A stretch of DNA of 64,000 nt, taken from NCBI GenBank assembly GCA_015832175.1, contig WJXW01000004.1:2232001-2296000 (forward strand), read 5' to 3'. The stretch is from Paraphaeosphaeria minitans (Eukaryota > Ascomycota > Dothideomycetes > Pleosporales > Didymosphaeriaceae). The notes below the pieces were generated by a model. It worked only from the letters and a program-made list of their open reading frames with translations, searched no databases and had not been told where the DNA came from. Below, piece after piece: positions 44,401-55,151 of the stretch (position 1 is its first letter; every line of letters starts with the position of its first letter). The position numbers and the translations under genes were made by a program.

Positions 44401-45039
44401 CGCTTCCTGAATAAGTATTACTGGTTCGAGCACAACGGCATGCCTTTCGGAGGTATGCCGCAATCCTCGACTGCAGAGTACGGTTACGCCAACGGTCGTG
44501 TATGGGTTCAAGGACCGGACGAGCTTGAGTTTCAACGCAACTTGGAGGAGCCCGCTTTGACGCAAGATACGAATGAGTTCGGCTGGACAGTTCCCATGCG
44601 GAAGGAGCGCGAAGAGGGCCCGACGCACCTCAAGACGTCTGCTGATTGGGGCTATTATGACGACCCTGAGGACATTAACAGCTTGATGGCGTGGCTTGAC
44701 GAGCGCGGTACGCGTGAGAAGGCTCTTCGCAAGGAACTGGTCATCTTCCGGGAGAGGATCGCGGAATATATGCGGAAGATGAAGGCGCATTTGGAAAAGA
44801 CCGAGGACGAAGAGATGGAGGAAGAGGAAGAAGAGGAGGTCCCTACGACACGCTCGACCCGCAACAGGACCAGCGCAGTTGTTGAAAAGGCTGCCGAGGA
44901 TCCACAACCAAGGTGCCTGCTCTGGACAAACAGCATGATGCGCTCGCGGGAGGGCTACAACCACAGCGAGGAGTACGAGCCTCCGAAGCGGATCAAGAAG
45001 GGCACTGCGAAGGTCACCAAAGGCAAGAGTCGAAAGTAG
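41430..45039 (+). CDS. Acf1/Itc1-type ISWI chromatin-remodelling subunit
   Basis: Nine exons proposed: join(41430..41432, 41484..41549, 41605..41663, 41715..41733, 41804..41869, 41930..42032, 42085..42101, 42154..43931, 43983..45039), 1055 residues. Exon 1 is only the ATG; joined, it gives MVQYKRKPVKTEPLPSF, the family start. Residues 1-110 form the WAC DNA-binding domain (VWEIEQTGEVF, DFYLQRVFTCESTGHSGYTFFEAMESE). A DDT domain lies near 452-515 (MESIGPLLTIWETINVHD), WHIM-type helices near 585-660 (NFNWMEMCKERNFREGGWQAI), and LGKDRFLNKYYWFEH is the WSD segment. A basic coiled-coil region follows, with an acidic EEEEEEE tract near 945. It partners ISWI ATPase in nucleosome spacing and repression. 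The 60-nt intron at 41870-41929 is in frame and could be retained. Confidence 0.88.
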
Positions 45040-45649
45040 ATCACCTGCGATCTCACCTTGCTGCTCGCTCAATACTGCTTTCCCCTCTTTGACGAGTCAC
45101 GATAGCATATGGCGTTTTACGGCGTATTACTTACTTGGGCGTTGGTCCCGGAGGAGGGGCTGGATATTTGTGCATCTTCTCGGAGTTTGATCAATCATCA
45201 CGGCGCCTAGAAACATAGATTTGGGGGATGTTCGTGTCTGCGTACGGCTTAGAGTGTCTATACGGCGGGTTGACATCTATGAAGGCATCGTCACGGTGGG
45301 AACTCTTCTGTGATCATCAGTCGTGTAAATGTAACCGTGGAAAGCATGGTTGAGCTTCCATAACAATTGTGGTATCCGTAGTGGTACCTTGTCGCCTTCG
45401 GGAGAGAAGATCAAGTGAGTGCAACAATAGCATGACCAGCGTCTGCTTCTGAGGGACGGACCCATGGACATGCGGGCATCACGTGACGCTTCGGGCCCGG
45501 GGGGCAGGGAACCTTGGAACGCGCATCATCACAGTATGCAACACGACACACGGCAGCCACCACCAGCAACCCTTGCACTATCTCCCTCGCTCAGTCGCAT
45601 TGTATCAGACACCACCGAGGCCCCGAAAACGCGCCGTAGCACGCCCGCG
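45040..45649. other. Intergenic region
   Basis: 3' flank of the ISWI-partner gene and promoter of the Sgf73 gene. No gene was found. Confidence 0.4.
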
Positions 45650-47175
45650 ATGGCTGCCAACGGTGGTGCCCGAAAAGGTGAGTGAGTTCGGCGGCGACCC
45701 CCCTCCCCCCACACCTCCCGACAAGCAACGCGCGCGGTCCACCGCAGCGCATGCAATATTCAACAGTCGGCGCAAAGAAAACTGGCACGCGAACCTGACT
45801 GACGTGCAGCAGCTCCCTCGGCTTCAGCCAAAAACAGTATTATCGACACAGATGCTATAAGGGACGCCCTGCCCGCGGACAAGAAGGACAAGGTGACGCT
45901 GAAGCTCAAGAAAGCAGTGCCCAAGCCTTCCATACCAGGAAACTGGAAAGAGAGCGATGCCAGCAGTATGTCTATCCAACATCCGAACAGTAACCTTGCG
46001 CTAATCGAGTACAACAGACAAAGACACTCCTGCAGCAGGAAGCACTTCCCCAATCGTGAACGGACAAGAGGAGAAGACGCTCGCTGGTTTTCCGAGCGGC
46101 CGCCCCGTCGACGACAAAGTAGACACGGTTCAGTGCAAGCATTGCCGCCGCCCTGTCCTCCGCGCCTCTGCTGCGACCCACATCCGCGACTGCCTGAGCA
46201 AGAAGCAGGAGAAGTTGAAGAAGAAAAAGGAGGCCAAGGAAGCCAAGGACGCTGCGCTGCGCAAAGAGAAGGGCGAGGAGGATGACAGCGGCAAGAATGC
46301 GCGCAAGGCAATCAAAGGCACCGTCGACGGAGAAGGCGCGAAGAAGGGGAAGAAGAGGAAGCTCGAAGGAGACGAAGGGAAGCCGGGCTCCAAGAAAAAG
46401 AAGAAGGATGAGCCCAAGCCAAAGGGAGCGAAACCTAAGGGGCCTGTTGACGTCGAGAAGCAGTGCGGTGTTGCTCTGCCTAATGGCGGGTTCTGCGCCC
46501 GTAGTCTTACGTGCAAGAGCCATAGCATGGGTCTGAAGCGCGCCGTGCCAGGCCGAAGCTTGCCGTACGACATGCTGCTAGCCCAATACCAGAAGAAGAA
46601 CCAGGCGAAGCAGCAACGTAAGTACGCCCTTGCCGAGTCCAAGCAATCAATACTCATGCATCACAGGTGCTGCCATCGATGCCAACGCTCCTCTCCCCGA
46701 AGACCTCGAGCCCTCGGGCGCCGTCGATTCCGACGAGGAGAAAGAAGCCATCATGGCCGCCCTCGCCCGCCACCGCCCCCGGCCCGTCGTCACATTCACT
46801 CCCGTCTCGCTCCAGGCCAAATACCAGCACCGTCGCATGAAAGACATGCTCCGCTCCTGCCTCGGAAACCCTCCTGGAGCCTCCATCTATGGCCAGAACC
46901 CCGACACAATGGGCGCCGCGCGTGGTCTCGCCCTCTCCAACGGCATGATGCCCGGTAGCGCTACATCGGAGAACTTTCCCAACAGCGCAGGCAGCATGGG
47001 TGGCTTCGGAGCGTCGATGAGCACAGGCCTGGATGGGCTGGGAAGCAGGAGGCCGAGCGCAATCAACATGGGAGGTGCGGGTGGCTCGAGGATGATTGCA
47101 CCTGGCCAATTGCCCGGCCCGGGTCCGCAGAGGAAGGGAAGCATGGCTAGCGTCGCGAGCGTGGGCGCCTCGTAG
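45650..47175 (+). CDS. SGF73: SAGA complex subunit Sgf73 (ataxin-7-like, SCA7 domain)
   Basis: Four exons: join(45650..45677, 45810..45965, 46018..46617, 46667..47175), 430 residues. Sgf73 anchors the deubiquitinase module to SAGA. The first zinc-binding motif is [22 protein letters not shown] near 100-122 (Cys-x2-Cys...His-x3-Cys). A long Lys/Glu-rich region ([10 protein letters not shown]..., [11 protein letters not shown]) follows. The SCA7 domain is near 205-262: [32 protein letters not shown], then [10 protein letters not shown]. The C-terminus is Gly/Ser/Met-rich. Intron 1 ends in a tandem acceptor GCAGCAG, so splicing at 45810 or 45813 changes the protein by one Ala. The ISWI-partner gene upstream is also a chromatin gene, but a shared promoter is not implied. 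Confidence 0.92.
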
Positions 47176-48009
47176 GTCGGTGTGTCTGCGAAGGTGGCAC
47201 GGATTCTGGCATGGTAGGAATGGCTGTAGAAAAGGCGTTTTCGGGTCTGCGATTCAGAGATACCCTGGGGGCGTTATTGCATCGTGGACTAAGATTTGTG
47301 TGTCTTTTTTTTTATTTCTGTTTTCGGACGGAGTATTTCATGGATCGCAAGGGCGTGTCGTGCAGGGTTGGTTGGCTTTGGCAGACACGGCCATTGTTTT
47401 GGTGGATGGGAGCGATACATGCATTATACAAATAATGTTCAGCGAAAGCTTAGTAGGAGCAGGCACTCCTATTATGATGCAGCAATCCCGTTTCCCGTTG
47501 CAGCGTGGGTCTCGCAACACGTCTCCAGAAACGACGTTCCAAGGCAGATCTACCGATTGCCCAGGTCTTTTCGTGGGCGGATCGGTAGCGCCATGGCTGG
47601 AGCGTGAGTGAACTTGCGTGAGGTGGGGAGTAAGGAGCGTGAGAAACGAGGCGCCATGAAGTGGACTCGAGCGTCTGCGGCCTAGGAAGGTAGGTACGGT
47701 GGAGCCCGTGGCAGAATAGAAAAGTCACAGGGCACGAACGAGGAACGAGCCACGGGGAGCTGGAAAGTGGAACGGGGAGAAGAGTTGAAGTGGGAGGACA
47801 GAGCCTAAGTACAGCAGGTGGAGTCGAGTTTCTCGCCTTTGCAATCAGCCCAGACTGGGACCTGCGACCATTCGCTAGGAGAAGTACACAACGACAAGTC
47901 TAGTCTATCAAGATCGGAGGGAAAATACGCAATGATGCGGCTAGACTCGCTGCTTCAAGGCCAAATTCCGCCCACGTATAAACACATGGTCCTACGAAAG
48001 GGTATTGCA
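47176..48009. other. Convergent intergenic region
   Basis: Lies between the 3' ends of SGF73 (+) and the PARN-like gene (-). Frames at 47096-47611 and 47450-47728 have no recognisable features. Confidence 0.4.
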
Positions 48010-49874
48010 TCATTTGTCCCACCCTGCGATTTTCAAAATCGCTTCCTCGGTGCCGTACACGCGCAGCGTGTTTCCAAACGACTGCCAGAATTCCGTGTCC
48101 CATGCCGGGATCGTTTCCATAGGCTCGCGTTGTTTCTGTTCGATGGGCACCCAACCGCTCGTGTCCAGTTCATATACTTCGTCCTGCCACGAGGGCGTGG
48201 GGTTGGGATTAATTGCCACCCCACTTTGGTCCTCGTCCGAAGGTGACAAAGTTCCCGGCTCGTCGAGGCTGAGTTGCTCAAAGGCATTACGAGTCTGGAA
48301 GCGGCTTTGCGCCAAGACGTCGGACTTGTTCTTGCCCTTCTTTCTCTTCTTCGCCTTCTTCTTGACGACCAGCACTTCTGCTTGTGGAGGGCAAAGTTGA
48401 TCTGTCAATGGCGTGTGTGCTTGAGGCTTGGTGTGACCATTCGGTTGCTCAGCTGCAGTCTTGAAGCTTGTGTCTGAAGCATCGTCTGGATGTGGGCGGT
48501 CGGCGTTCATCTTAGCGGACAAGCGTAGAAGGATCGTTGCCGTCAGCAGACTGTCGTATCCTGCTTCGTGGAACATAGCTACTTCGTGGTACTTTGAGTG
48601 CTTAGAATGTGTCACAATGTCCGGGAGTGACTGGTTGTCAAGCTTGTCTGCAATTTCTTGCAACGTCGGAGACGCGTTCAAGTCTCCCTCGGCGTGTGTT
48701 GCGAGATATTTCGTATCAATGATCCTGGGAAATATTTCATGCAGCGCCGAGCAGAAGCCATCCAGGGTGTCTGGGAGCTCTCCTACGAACGAGCGATAGA
48801 AGTAGACGAGGTCTGTAAACATGTTGTGACCTACCAGCACAGGTTGGTGCTTATGAAGACGCTGTTGAGCTCGATCAAATCGGTCCTTGACGTCCGCCTT
48901 GCCATCGGCAATGATCGGGGCATTCGTCCATCGACCGGAGTAGCACGGGTCTGCCTCATGTATGTCACCATCAGCTGCGAGAGCTTCGAAGACCCAACGG
49001 AAGCCCGTCTGCTTTGCGATCTGCTCTTTCACGCGATTTTTGATGTGACGCTTGTTGTCCTCCTCCCGCTGCTTGTCGTAAACTATGACTCGGATGCACT
49101 CTTGCCTTCCTATCGTGACAAAGTGTGGGAATTCAGCTCGAACGAGCTGGTGGACCTAGAAAGACACATCAGTCGCTTTCATTTGCGCGCAGACTTTTCC
49201 CAACTGCATACCAAACGCTTTTCAAATCGCGATATGGCGGGATTTGGAGGGGGGTTGGGAAGGCCAGTATGCGTCGTAATCTCCAGCGGGTCCTTGTCCT
49301 TTGGATTCTTCTTCCAAGCGACAATGGCGTCCCGAGCGCGTCTCACGAAGTCTAGAGATTGAACGTCTCCGGGTTTCAGCTGCATGTCTTCGACTTCGGG
49401 CTTCCTATCTAAGCGCTCGTTCACCCTCCGTTGGGCATTGTAAGCCTCTTCTCGTGAGAGGTACTGTACCCCTTGGGAGAAAGCAGCGCCCAGGTCAAAG
49501 CCGTGACCTAGGAGAAAGGTAGCAGCGCCACTCTGGATGTGAATCTCGCGCTCGATGTCGAGCTTGTAGTTCTCGTTGAGTAGCGGGCTGAGGGAGACGT
49601 TGTAGGGCTTTAGAACGTATTTGTTGTCAATATAGTCGAAGTGTGCGCACGTCAGACCGACTTGAAGGACATGGTAGCGACCCGCTGCAGTCCTAGTCTC
49701 TTGATATCGATCTTCGAGCGTATTCCTGTTTTGACGAGGTTTCCATGGCTCCTTCCCTGGCATGCGCGAAGGAATGCCTGTGAACTCCAAGTCGAGCGAC
49801 ACGAAATCCGCTTCTGAGATGCTAATGAGCAGAGCTAACAGCTCGTGAGGGTACGAGCCAGCATCGATGTCCAT
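48010..49874 (-). CDS. CAF1/PARN-type poly(A)-specific ribonuclease
   Basis: Two exons: complement(join(48010..49155, 49212..49874)), 56-nt intron, 602 residues from the ATG at 49874. An upstream in-frame start (49988) would add 38 residues rich in Thr/Gln and is less likely. The DEDDh exonuclease residues are visible: FVSLDLEFTGI (Asp and Glu) near the N-terminus, GHNMFTDLVYFYRSFVG (Asp), and KYHEVAMFHEAGYDSLLTA (His and Asp). It shortens poly(A) tails or trims 3' ends of small RNAs from the 3' end. An insertion of an R3H-like region between the first and third motif (FVTIGRQECIRVIVYDK) matches PARN. The C-terminal part has a Lys-rich block VVKKKAKKRKKGKNK, a likely nuclear or nucleolar signal. 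Confidence 0.9.
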
Positions 49875-50566
49875 GTTTTGAGTTGGCAGTATCGCGCTAC
49901 CAGAAAGTGCGTGTAAATGCTTCCAGGTTGGACAATGCAGGAGTGTATGGTATGTAAAGGTCTGGTTTGGCTTGGTTTGGTTTGGCAATGTTGTTGTTAT
50001 CTAAGTGGCGTTGAAGAACAAGAGTCTTGACGTGGGCAATTCGCTAACAAGTAGAGCGGATCGTTGCTTAGCGCAGGACCAGGAGGGATTCGGTGGTAGA
50101 AAGAGAAAGCGCATGAGGCGCCCCCCTTGTATTGCAGCTGCAGCGGTTCTGGAGTCAGTTCCAAAAGTTAGTACGGTAAGATCAGCAAGAGCGGAGCAAG
50201 ACACGAGGTCGATTGTTAAGACACAGGAGTCTGCTTAAATGCGTTTGCACGCGCAAACAGTTGCCGGTCAGGTTCCCGATTGCGCACGACCAAGCAACAA
50301 TAGCGAGACTTCGGTGGCAGAGGCCATGGTGTAGGGTGTAGGCAACATGGAGATGGCTGGTCAGAGGAGAGTGCCAAGGCTGGGGCATGGCGACTTCCGA
50401 ACCTCGGCTGCCGGCCCGTTGAGCTTTCACATTCCGTTGGCAGGCGGTCAACAAGGCCTCATTACCCCATACCTCAGGCTGGCATGGCTTGTCTCCACGT
50501 TGCTGTCGCGCTCCAGTAGTTATCCCACCACCACGAACACGCCCGCCGCCTGCCGCCACAGTCGCC
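49875..50566. promoter_or_regulatory. Divergent promoter, PARN-like gene and Pex26-like gene
   Basis: 692 bp between divergent start codons. It contains TTTGG-rich short repeats at 49963-49984. No coding unit is supported, although a frame starting at 50347 reads through it. Confidence 0.45.
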
Positions 50567-51900
50567 ATGTACGGGGATCTGGGCAGCTCGCGGAACCTGG
50601 GGGTCTCGGTCTCGTCGCTGTCATCGTCCCGGCAGCACTCGCAGCACATCGCCAAAGCCTACCGCCAGGCCGCCCAGCTCTTCCTTACGCGTCGCCTGCC
50701 CGAGGCTCTGTCCACCATCGAGCCCATCATCACTCCGCCCGACCAAGACGACGTCAATGGCTCCCCCGACGGCGACCTCGCCGGCTATGCGCCCATAGCA
50801 ACCGCGTCGCGGGGCACGCGGGTCAAGGTGTGGAGCTTCTACCTCACCTTCCTCAATGCCGTCGTCGATCTGGGTGCCGAAGAGGGCAAGCTTGCATTCG
50901 GCAGTACGAGATGGAAGCAATTGGTCTCCAAGTGCCGCGATGGCAGCGTGTGGGACGACGTTGTGCGCCATGGCTATGCCGGCGTAGAGGGCGACGTGGA
51001 TGCCGAGGTCGTTGTCAACTTGTGCGTCTGTTCCATTGCTCCTCCATGGCCTGTCTAACCCATTGCAGGGCAACCCTTCTCCTCACACACTCACCCTCCC
51101 AGCGGCTGAACCAACAAAAGCTGGAAACGTACCTCTCGGCCTCGGCCAACCCTGTCTTCGACATCTCCTCTCACATGACCTCCTCTGCATATCTCCAGCG
51201 CCGCCCAAGCCAGCAGAATAACGGTACAGACACACCCCGGGATCTCAACACCCGATTGAAGCTCCTCGAGCTTTATACTCTCCATGTGCTCCCACGCAAT
51301 GATGAGTGGGAATACGCCCGCGAGTTCATCTCCATGTCCGAGGTGCTCGACGACGAGCGCAAAGAGGCCTTCCTGCTTGCATTGCACTCGCTCAAGGAAG
51401 AGAAGGAGGACGCAGAGAAGCGCGAAGAACGGTTACGCCAACAGCAGCAGGAACAACTAGAGCAACGGAGAAGAGAAACAGAGGCCCGTCGACTGGAGCA
51501 GTCCCGGGCCGAAGACGAGCGAAGAAAACGCGAAGAAGAGAACAGGCGGCAGCCCAGAGGCTCCGACGAGGCCTTCCGAGGGAAGGGCAATGCCCCGCGT
51601 CAAACGTCGTCCACATCATCACGAGCATCACGGCCAGCCAAGAAAGCAGTCGCTCCGCCGCCGGGCCTGTACCACCGCGCGACCGGCCTGCTGTCCTCGA
51701 TGCAGGCGATGATCACGAACACGGCACACTCGATGACGGCGAACCCCATGGCGTTCTTCCGCACGCTCCTCTTTCTTCTTGCATTTGCGTTGGCGTTTGG
51801 GCGGCGCGATCTCCGGGAGCGCATCATGCGCGTCCTGAGGAATGGCCTGGACAAGGTCCGCCGGACGGTGGGCATGGGCGTCAAGGTCTCGTATATTTGA
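50567..51900 (+). CDS. Pex26-like tail-anchored peroxin
   Basis: Two exons: join(50567..51021, 51069..51900), 47-nt intron, 428 residues. In filamentous fungi this protein anchors the Pex1-Pex6 AAA complex to the peroxisome, recycling the Pex5 receptor. N-terminal helices hold IAKAYRQAAQLFLTRRLPEALSTIEPII, a typical TPR-like start. Then come LELYTLHVLPRNDEWEYAREFI and DDERKEAFLLALHSLKEEKEDAEKREE. A long charged coiled-coil (Gln/Glu/Arg) covers about 280-330. The tail-anchor is a single hydrophobic segment near residue 390 (FFRTLLFLLAFALAFG) followed by basic RRDLRERIMR, as in peroxisomal or mitochondrial tail-anchored proteins. Family call is by pattern; other TPR tail-anchored proteins remain possible. 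Confidence 0.75.
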
Positions 51901-52698
51901 TGATTTGATTTACTGCGATGGGGGGGTGATACCCTTCTTGTACCATATTTGGCATCTGCAGCTGCCGAGTGCGATGCGGCTTGTCCAAGTTAATATCGAC
52001 TGTTACGGTGCATTCCTTCCTTGCTATGCGCATCTCGTTGAACGGTCCCGCCTCGCCTCGCTCACCTAGGTATACGCAGGCTTGTTGGTGACTGTGCGCG
52101 TGCCTTGAATTTATTCTATTTAATTTTTCGCAAGCCTCGGCGAACTGCAGTACGGGGACTTGATAGACGTACGCAGCCTTCCTGCTCATTGGCTCGCGCC
52201 TCAATCCGATGGTCGAGCATCCGCGGGCGGACCCGCGCCACTCTCACCCACCCCGCCAAGTTCGTGCTGCCTGGGCGAGGAGACGTCACGGAGGATGAGC
52301 CCCCGAGCGGTATGGCGAGCGAGGGGCGGAGTTTAGCACGGCTGACGTGGCCCGAGGCGCAGTGGTGATAAGGCAGCAGGTGCCGTCGGTGCCAAGATGT
52401 GGTGGATGCTTGGGTGGAAGCTTGTCGGGGTGGACATCGCATGATGAGAGGATGGCATTATTGGGCTTGGGCTTGGGCTTGGGCTTGGGCTTGGAGGGTA
52501 TGCGTAAGGGAGGCCTTCTACGATGGGTTTGAGATTGGGGATCGAACTGCAGTGAGGAGAAAAGGCGCTGGCATTCATGACTTGGGAAAAAGGAAAAACA
52601 TCTCTACCTGTGCCTAAACGCCTTGTACCTGAGTGTCCCGCGCCCGCTATGCATACCAAAAAAATACCATACCTATCGCAAATGCACATGCACTGTGC
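51901..52698. other. Convergent intergenic region with a GGGCTT repeat
   Basis: 3' flanks of the Pex26-like gene (+) and the carboxylesterase gene (-). It holds the TTGGGC repeat at 52461-52490. No gene was found. Confidence 0.4.
52461..52490 (+). repeat. TTGGGC hexanucleotide repeat, five copies
   Basis: Five perfect TTGGGC copies followed by TTGGAGGG, so six GGG runs lie within 36 bp. This pattern can fold as a G-quadruplex on the plus strand. Confidence 0.9.
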
Positions 52699-54582
52699 TC
52701 ATTTGTTAAGCCGCTTCATGCGCGCCTCGTTTCGCCACCACTTGCACTCTTGCATCCGAATGCCCTTTCTCTCTTCCTCCATGACGATTCCACCTCTCTC
52801 TGCGTTCGACACGGCGAGCTGAGCACTCCCTTCGTGCCAGTAGCGATCCCACTTCGGTGCCTTTGCACTCTTGTGCGTATTCGGGTTGCCGCTGACGACG
52901 AAGCTGGCGTAATAGCTGTGGTAGATCTCGGCGATCTCGGGGAACTGCGTGTTCGCATGCCCGTTGAAGTAGCCGTGGTCCGACGCGTGTGGCACGCCCA
53001 TGTGTGGCGCCGCGCCGTTGGGCGTATTGAACCGTGCTTTGTATACGGGGGCGCCCGCCTCGGCAAGGCGATGCGCGGTTTCTTGCACCGGGCAGATGTA
53101 CGAGTAATCGCCGTAGGCGGCACTGATGCGTTCGAACTGTGTGCTGATGAACCTGCCTTCGTGATCCGCGTACGGTCCTTTGCCGTTGCTTGGGTCGGAG
53201 TAGAGGGCGTCGAGCTCGGCGAGATCGGATTGAGTAAGACCGGGTAGCAGGTTCGCCATGAAGTTTACGAACTGGGTGTTCGACTGGAGGTCCTTGGGCG
53301 CGAACATCTTGCCCTCGTCTGTTACTGAGGTAATGAGAAGCGGGACCTTGAAGAAGGTCCCATCGATGCCGGATTGGGAGCCTGGCTTCTCCAGGAGCGA
53401 TCCTGGGTGGCTGGGCTGCCATGGCCATGTGATGTTATAGTTTGACGAGGTGTAGATATTCCCAGAAGCCATACGTAGCTTGTGCATCGGGACTTGGCGA
53501 AGACAATGGAGATATCCGGCGTTGGTTCTGTTCGTCTTGGTGGAACAACCGACTTGGGTCATGAACTCGTCATAATAGCGTTCATTGAGTGGATATGAAG
53601 GTCCAGGAAATGATCGGGCGGTTGGTGCTCCTGAAGCGATGATCGCCTGACTGAACAGCTTCTTGCCTTCCGTATCACCGTAGTTGTGGAACAGATGGAG
53701 ACCGACTGCATGTGCTCCTGCGCTCTGGCCGCCTATCGTTACACGGTCTGCATCGCCCCCAAAATTTACCAGGTACTTCTGGAGGAACTCGAGTAGTTGC
53801 CTCTGGTCTCGCATCCCTAGGTTCAACAAGCCCTCTTCTTGAAACAGCTTGCTCGGCAAGCTTCCCAAAGCGCCCAACCGATATTGCACCGTCACCACCA
53901 TGAGTGGCGCTTTGCTTTTCGATACAAATGTTGCGCCATCTAAGGCTTTTCCGTCTCCAACCACGAAGGAACCACCATGGAAGAAGACAAACACGGGTAG
54001 CCTTTCACTGAACGGAACGTCTTGTGGTCGAAACACATTGAACGTCAAGCAAGCCTCGGTGTGGTATTGCGGATTCCAGTCCCAGTTCTGCATGCACGCC
54101 TTCCCATACTGCGTGGCTTTCCTCGTTCCGTCGAATGCTTCCGGCCAACCCGGGACTCCGAACCGTTGCTTGCCAACGGGTTGCGTCGAGTACTCGATGC
54201 CCAACCAAGCATTGATAGGTTTATCGAAGACGATATTCTTCCTGTTCTTGACGACTTTCGTCCCCTGGAAGCTGCCATAGCCAGGTAACTTGACGATGAG
54301 CGGCTCATCGGGGACTCGCAACGTGGGATCTGTTCTCCGCTTGCTCGGCGTCAGGTAGCTCCCAAGCAGAGCGAGCAGTCCAAAGATAAAGGTAGCAATC
54401 AGTAGCCGCCGTCGATTCCTCATCCATAAATTCCACCTTCTGTAACCATGAGTCTTCATTACCGGCTCGTCTAGGGATAGTAGCGGTGCAGAGGACGATG
54501 TTGAGGCGCCGAAACCCAACGCTGGACTGTCTCGAACATAGTCCTCGTCTCCGAGCAAAGGCGTGGCCGTCCGACGCACCAT
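52699..54582 (-). CDS. Type B carboxylesterase with N-terminal membrane anchor
   Basis: A long frame of 642 codons starts at a TTG (54627); the first ATG in it is at 54582, giving 627 residues. A short first exon at 54650-54660 (MSF-R) with a 30-nt intron would extend it to MSFRRRSGLNTP. After a Ser/acidic tail, RRRLLIATFIFGLLALLGSYL near residue 75 of the long form is a single membrane anchor. The esterase domain has GKACMQNWDWNP, ACLTFNVFRPQ, VFVFFHGGSFVVGDG (oxyanion hole), DRVTIGGQSAGAHAV (nucleophile Ser), and the acid region near KGPYADHEGRF. The catalytic His is in MGVPHASDHGYF. It hydrolyses carboxylic esters; the physiological substrate is unknown. Topology is probably type II, with the catalytic domain outside the cytosol. 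Confidence 0.9.
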   Translation of the reverse strand: MVRRTATPLLGDEDYVRDSPALGFGASTSSSAPLLSLDEPVMKTHGYRRWNLWMRNRRRLLIATFIFGLLALLGSYLTPSKRRTDPTLRVPDEPLIVKLPGYGSFQGTKVVKNRKNIVFDKPINAWLGIEYSTQPVGKQRFGVPGWPEAFDGTRKATQYGKACMQNWDWNPQYHTEACLTFNVFRPQDVPFSERLPVFVFFHGGSFVVGDGKALDGATFVSKSKAPLMVVTVQYRLGALGSLPSKLFQEEGLLNLGMRDQRQLLEFLQKYLVNFGGDADRVTIGGQSAGAHAVGLHLFHNYGDTEGKKLFSQAIIASGAPTARSFPGPSYPLNERYYDEFMTQVGCSTKTNRTNAGYLHCLRQVPMHKLRMASGNIYTSSNYNITWPWQPSHPGSLLEKPGSQSGIDGTFFKVPLLITSVTDEGKMFAPKDLQSNTQFVNFMANLLPGLTQSDLAELDALYSDPSNGKGPYADHEGRFISTQFERISAAYGDYSYICPVQETAHRLAEAGAPVYKARFNTPNGAAPHMGVPHASDHGYFNGHANTQFPEIAEIYHSYYASFVVSGNPNTHKSAKAPKWDRYWHEGSAQLAVSNAERGGIVMEEERKGIRMQECKWWRNEARMKRLNK

Positions 54583-54660
54583 ATCGTCGGAATGAGGGGT
54601 ATTCAGACCGCTTCTTCTTCTGTACAAGGAGGAAGCATGGCTTCGTTACCTGAAAGACAT

Positions 54661-55151
54661 GGCGGGATGGGAACGGAAACTGGCGTCAACCCGTTTCAGC
54701 TGGGGTGCCGCGTCGTTTCATTAGGTTGTCAGCAATAAGCCTTCTTTGCCAAGGCTGGGCAAAGCTTGTCTGTGGGCCTAGAATGGATCTATTGACGGTC
54801 CGTGCTGTACGCAGTGTCGCGCTCTCTGCGCCAATCGGGCACTATGCGGAAATTGAGGGCCTGCAGGAGGTCGTGGCTGAAGTGCGAAGTCACGGACGAA
54901 GGGATACGAAGATTTTACAAGGGAAGGGCATTACAAATCCAAGTGTCTGATTTTCTGAGGTGCGATGGATGTAAGAAGCGCGAACTGGGCTGCCAAGCTC
55001 GTGGGTCGATCCTCTGATCCCTACATGACGCATCGTAGACTGGGCTTCTCCACTGAGAGTGAATTCACTGTTTCTGTTGTCCCCAAGGATCAGTAAGCGA
55101 AAAACGTTTCATTAACACGCACGGTCCACCTCAACGCCTGACCCCAACACC
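54661..55151. other. Intergenic region
   Basis: Upstream of the carboxylesterase and downstream of the HAD gene. No gene was found. Confidence 0.4.

Noticed and set aside
44131..45072. Long Leu-rich minus-strand frame opposite the ISWI-partner gene
   Set aside because: It mirrors Lys/Glu-rich codons of the real gene, and the apparent hydrophobic stretches result from that.
50347..50566. N-terminal extension of the Pex26-like gene, from a frame starting at 50347
   Set aside because: The peroxin frame is different; the ATG at 50567 starts the conserved helix region, and the longer frame matches only downstream of the intron.
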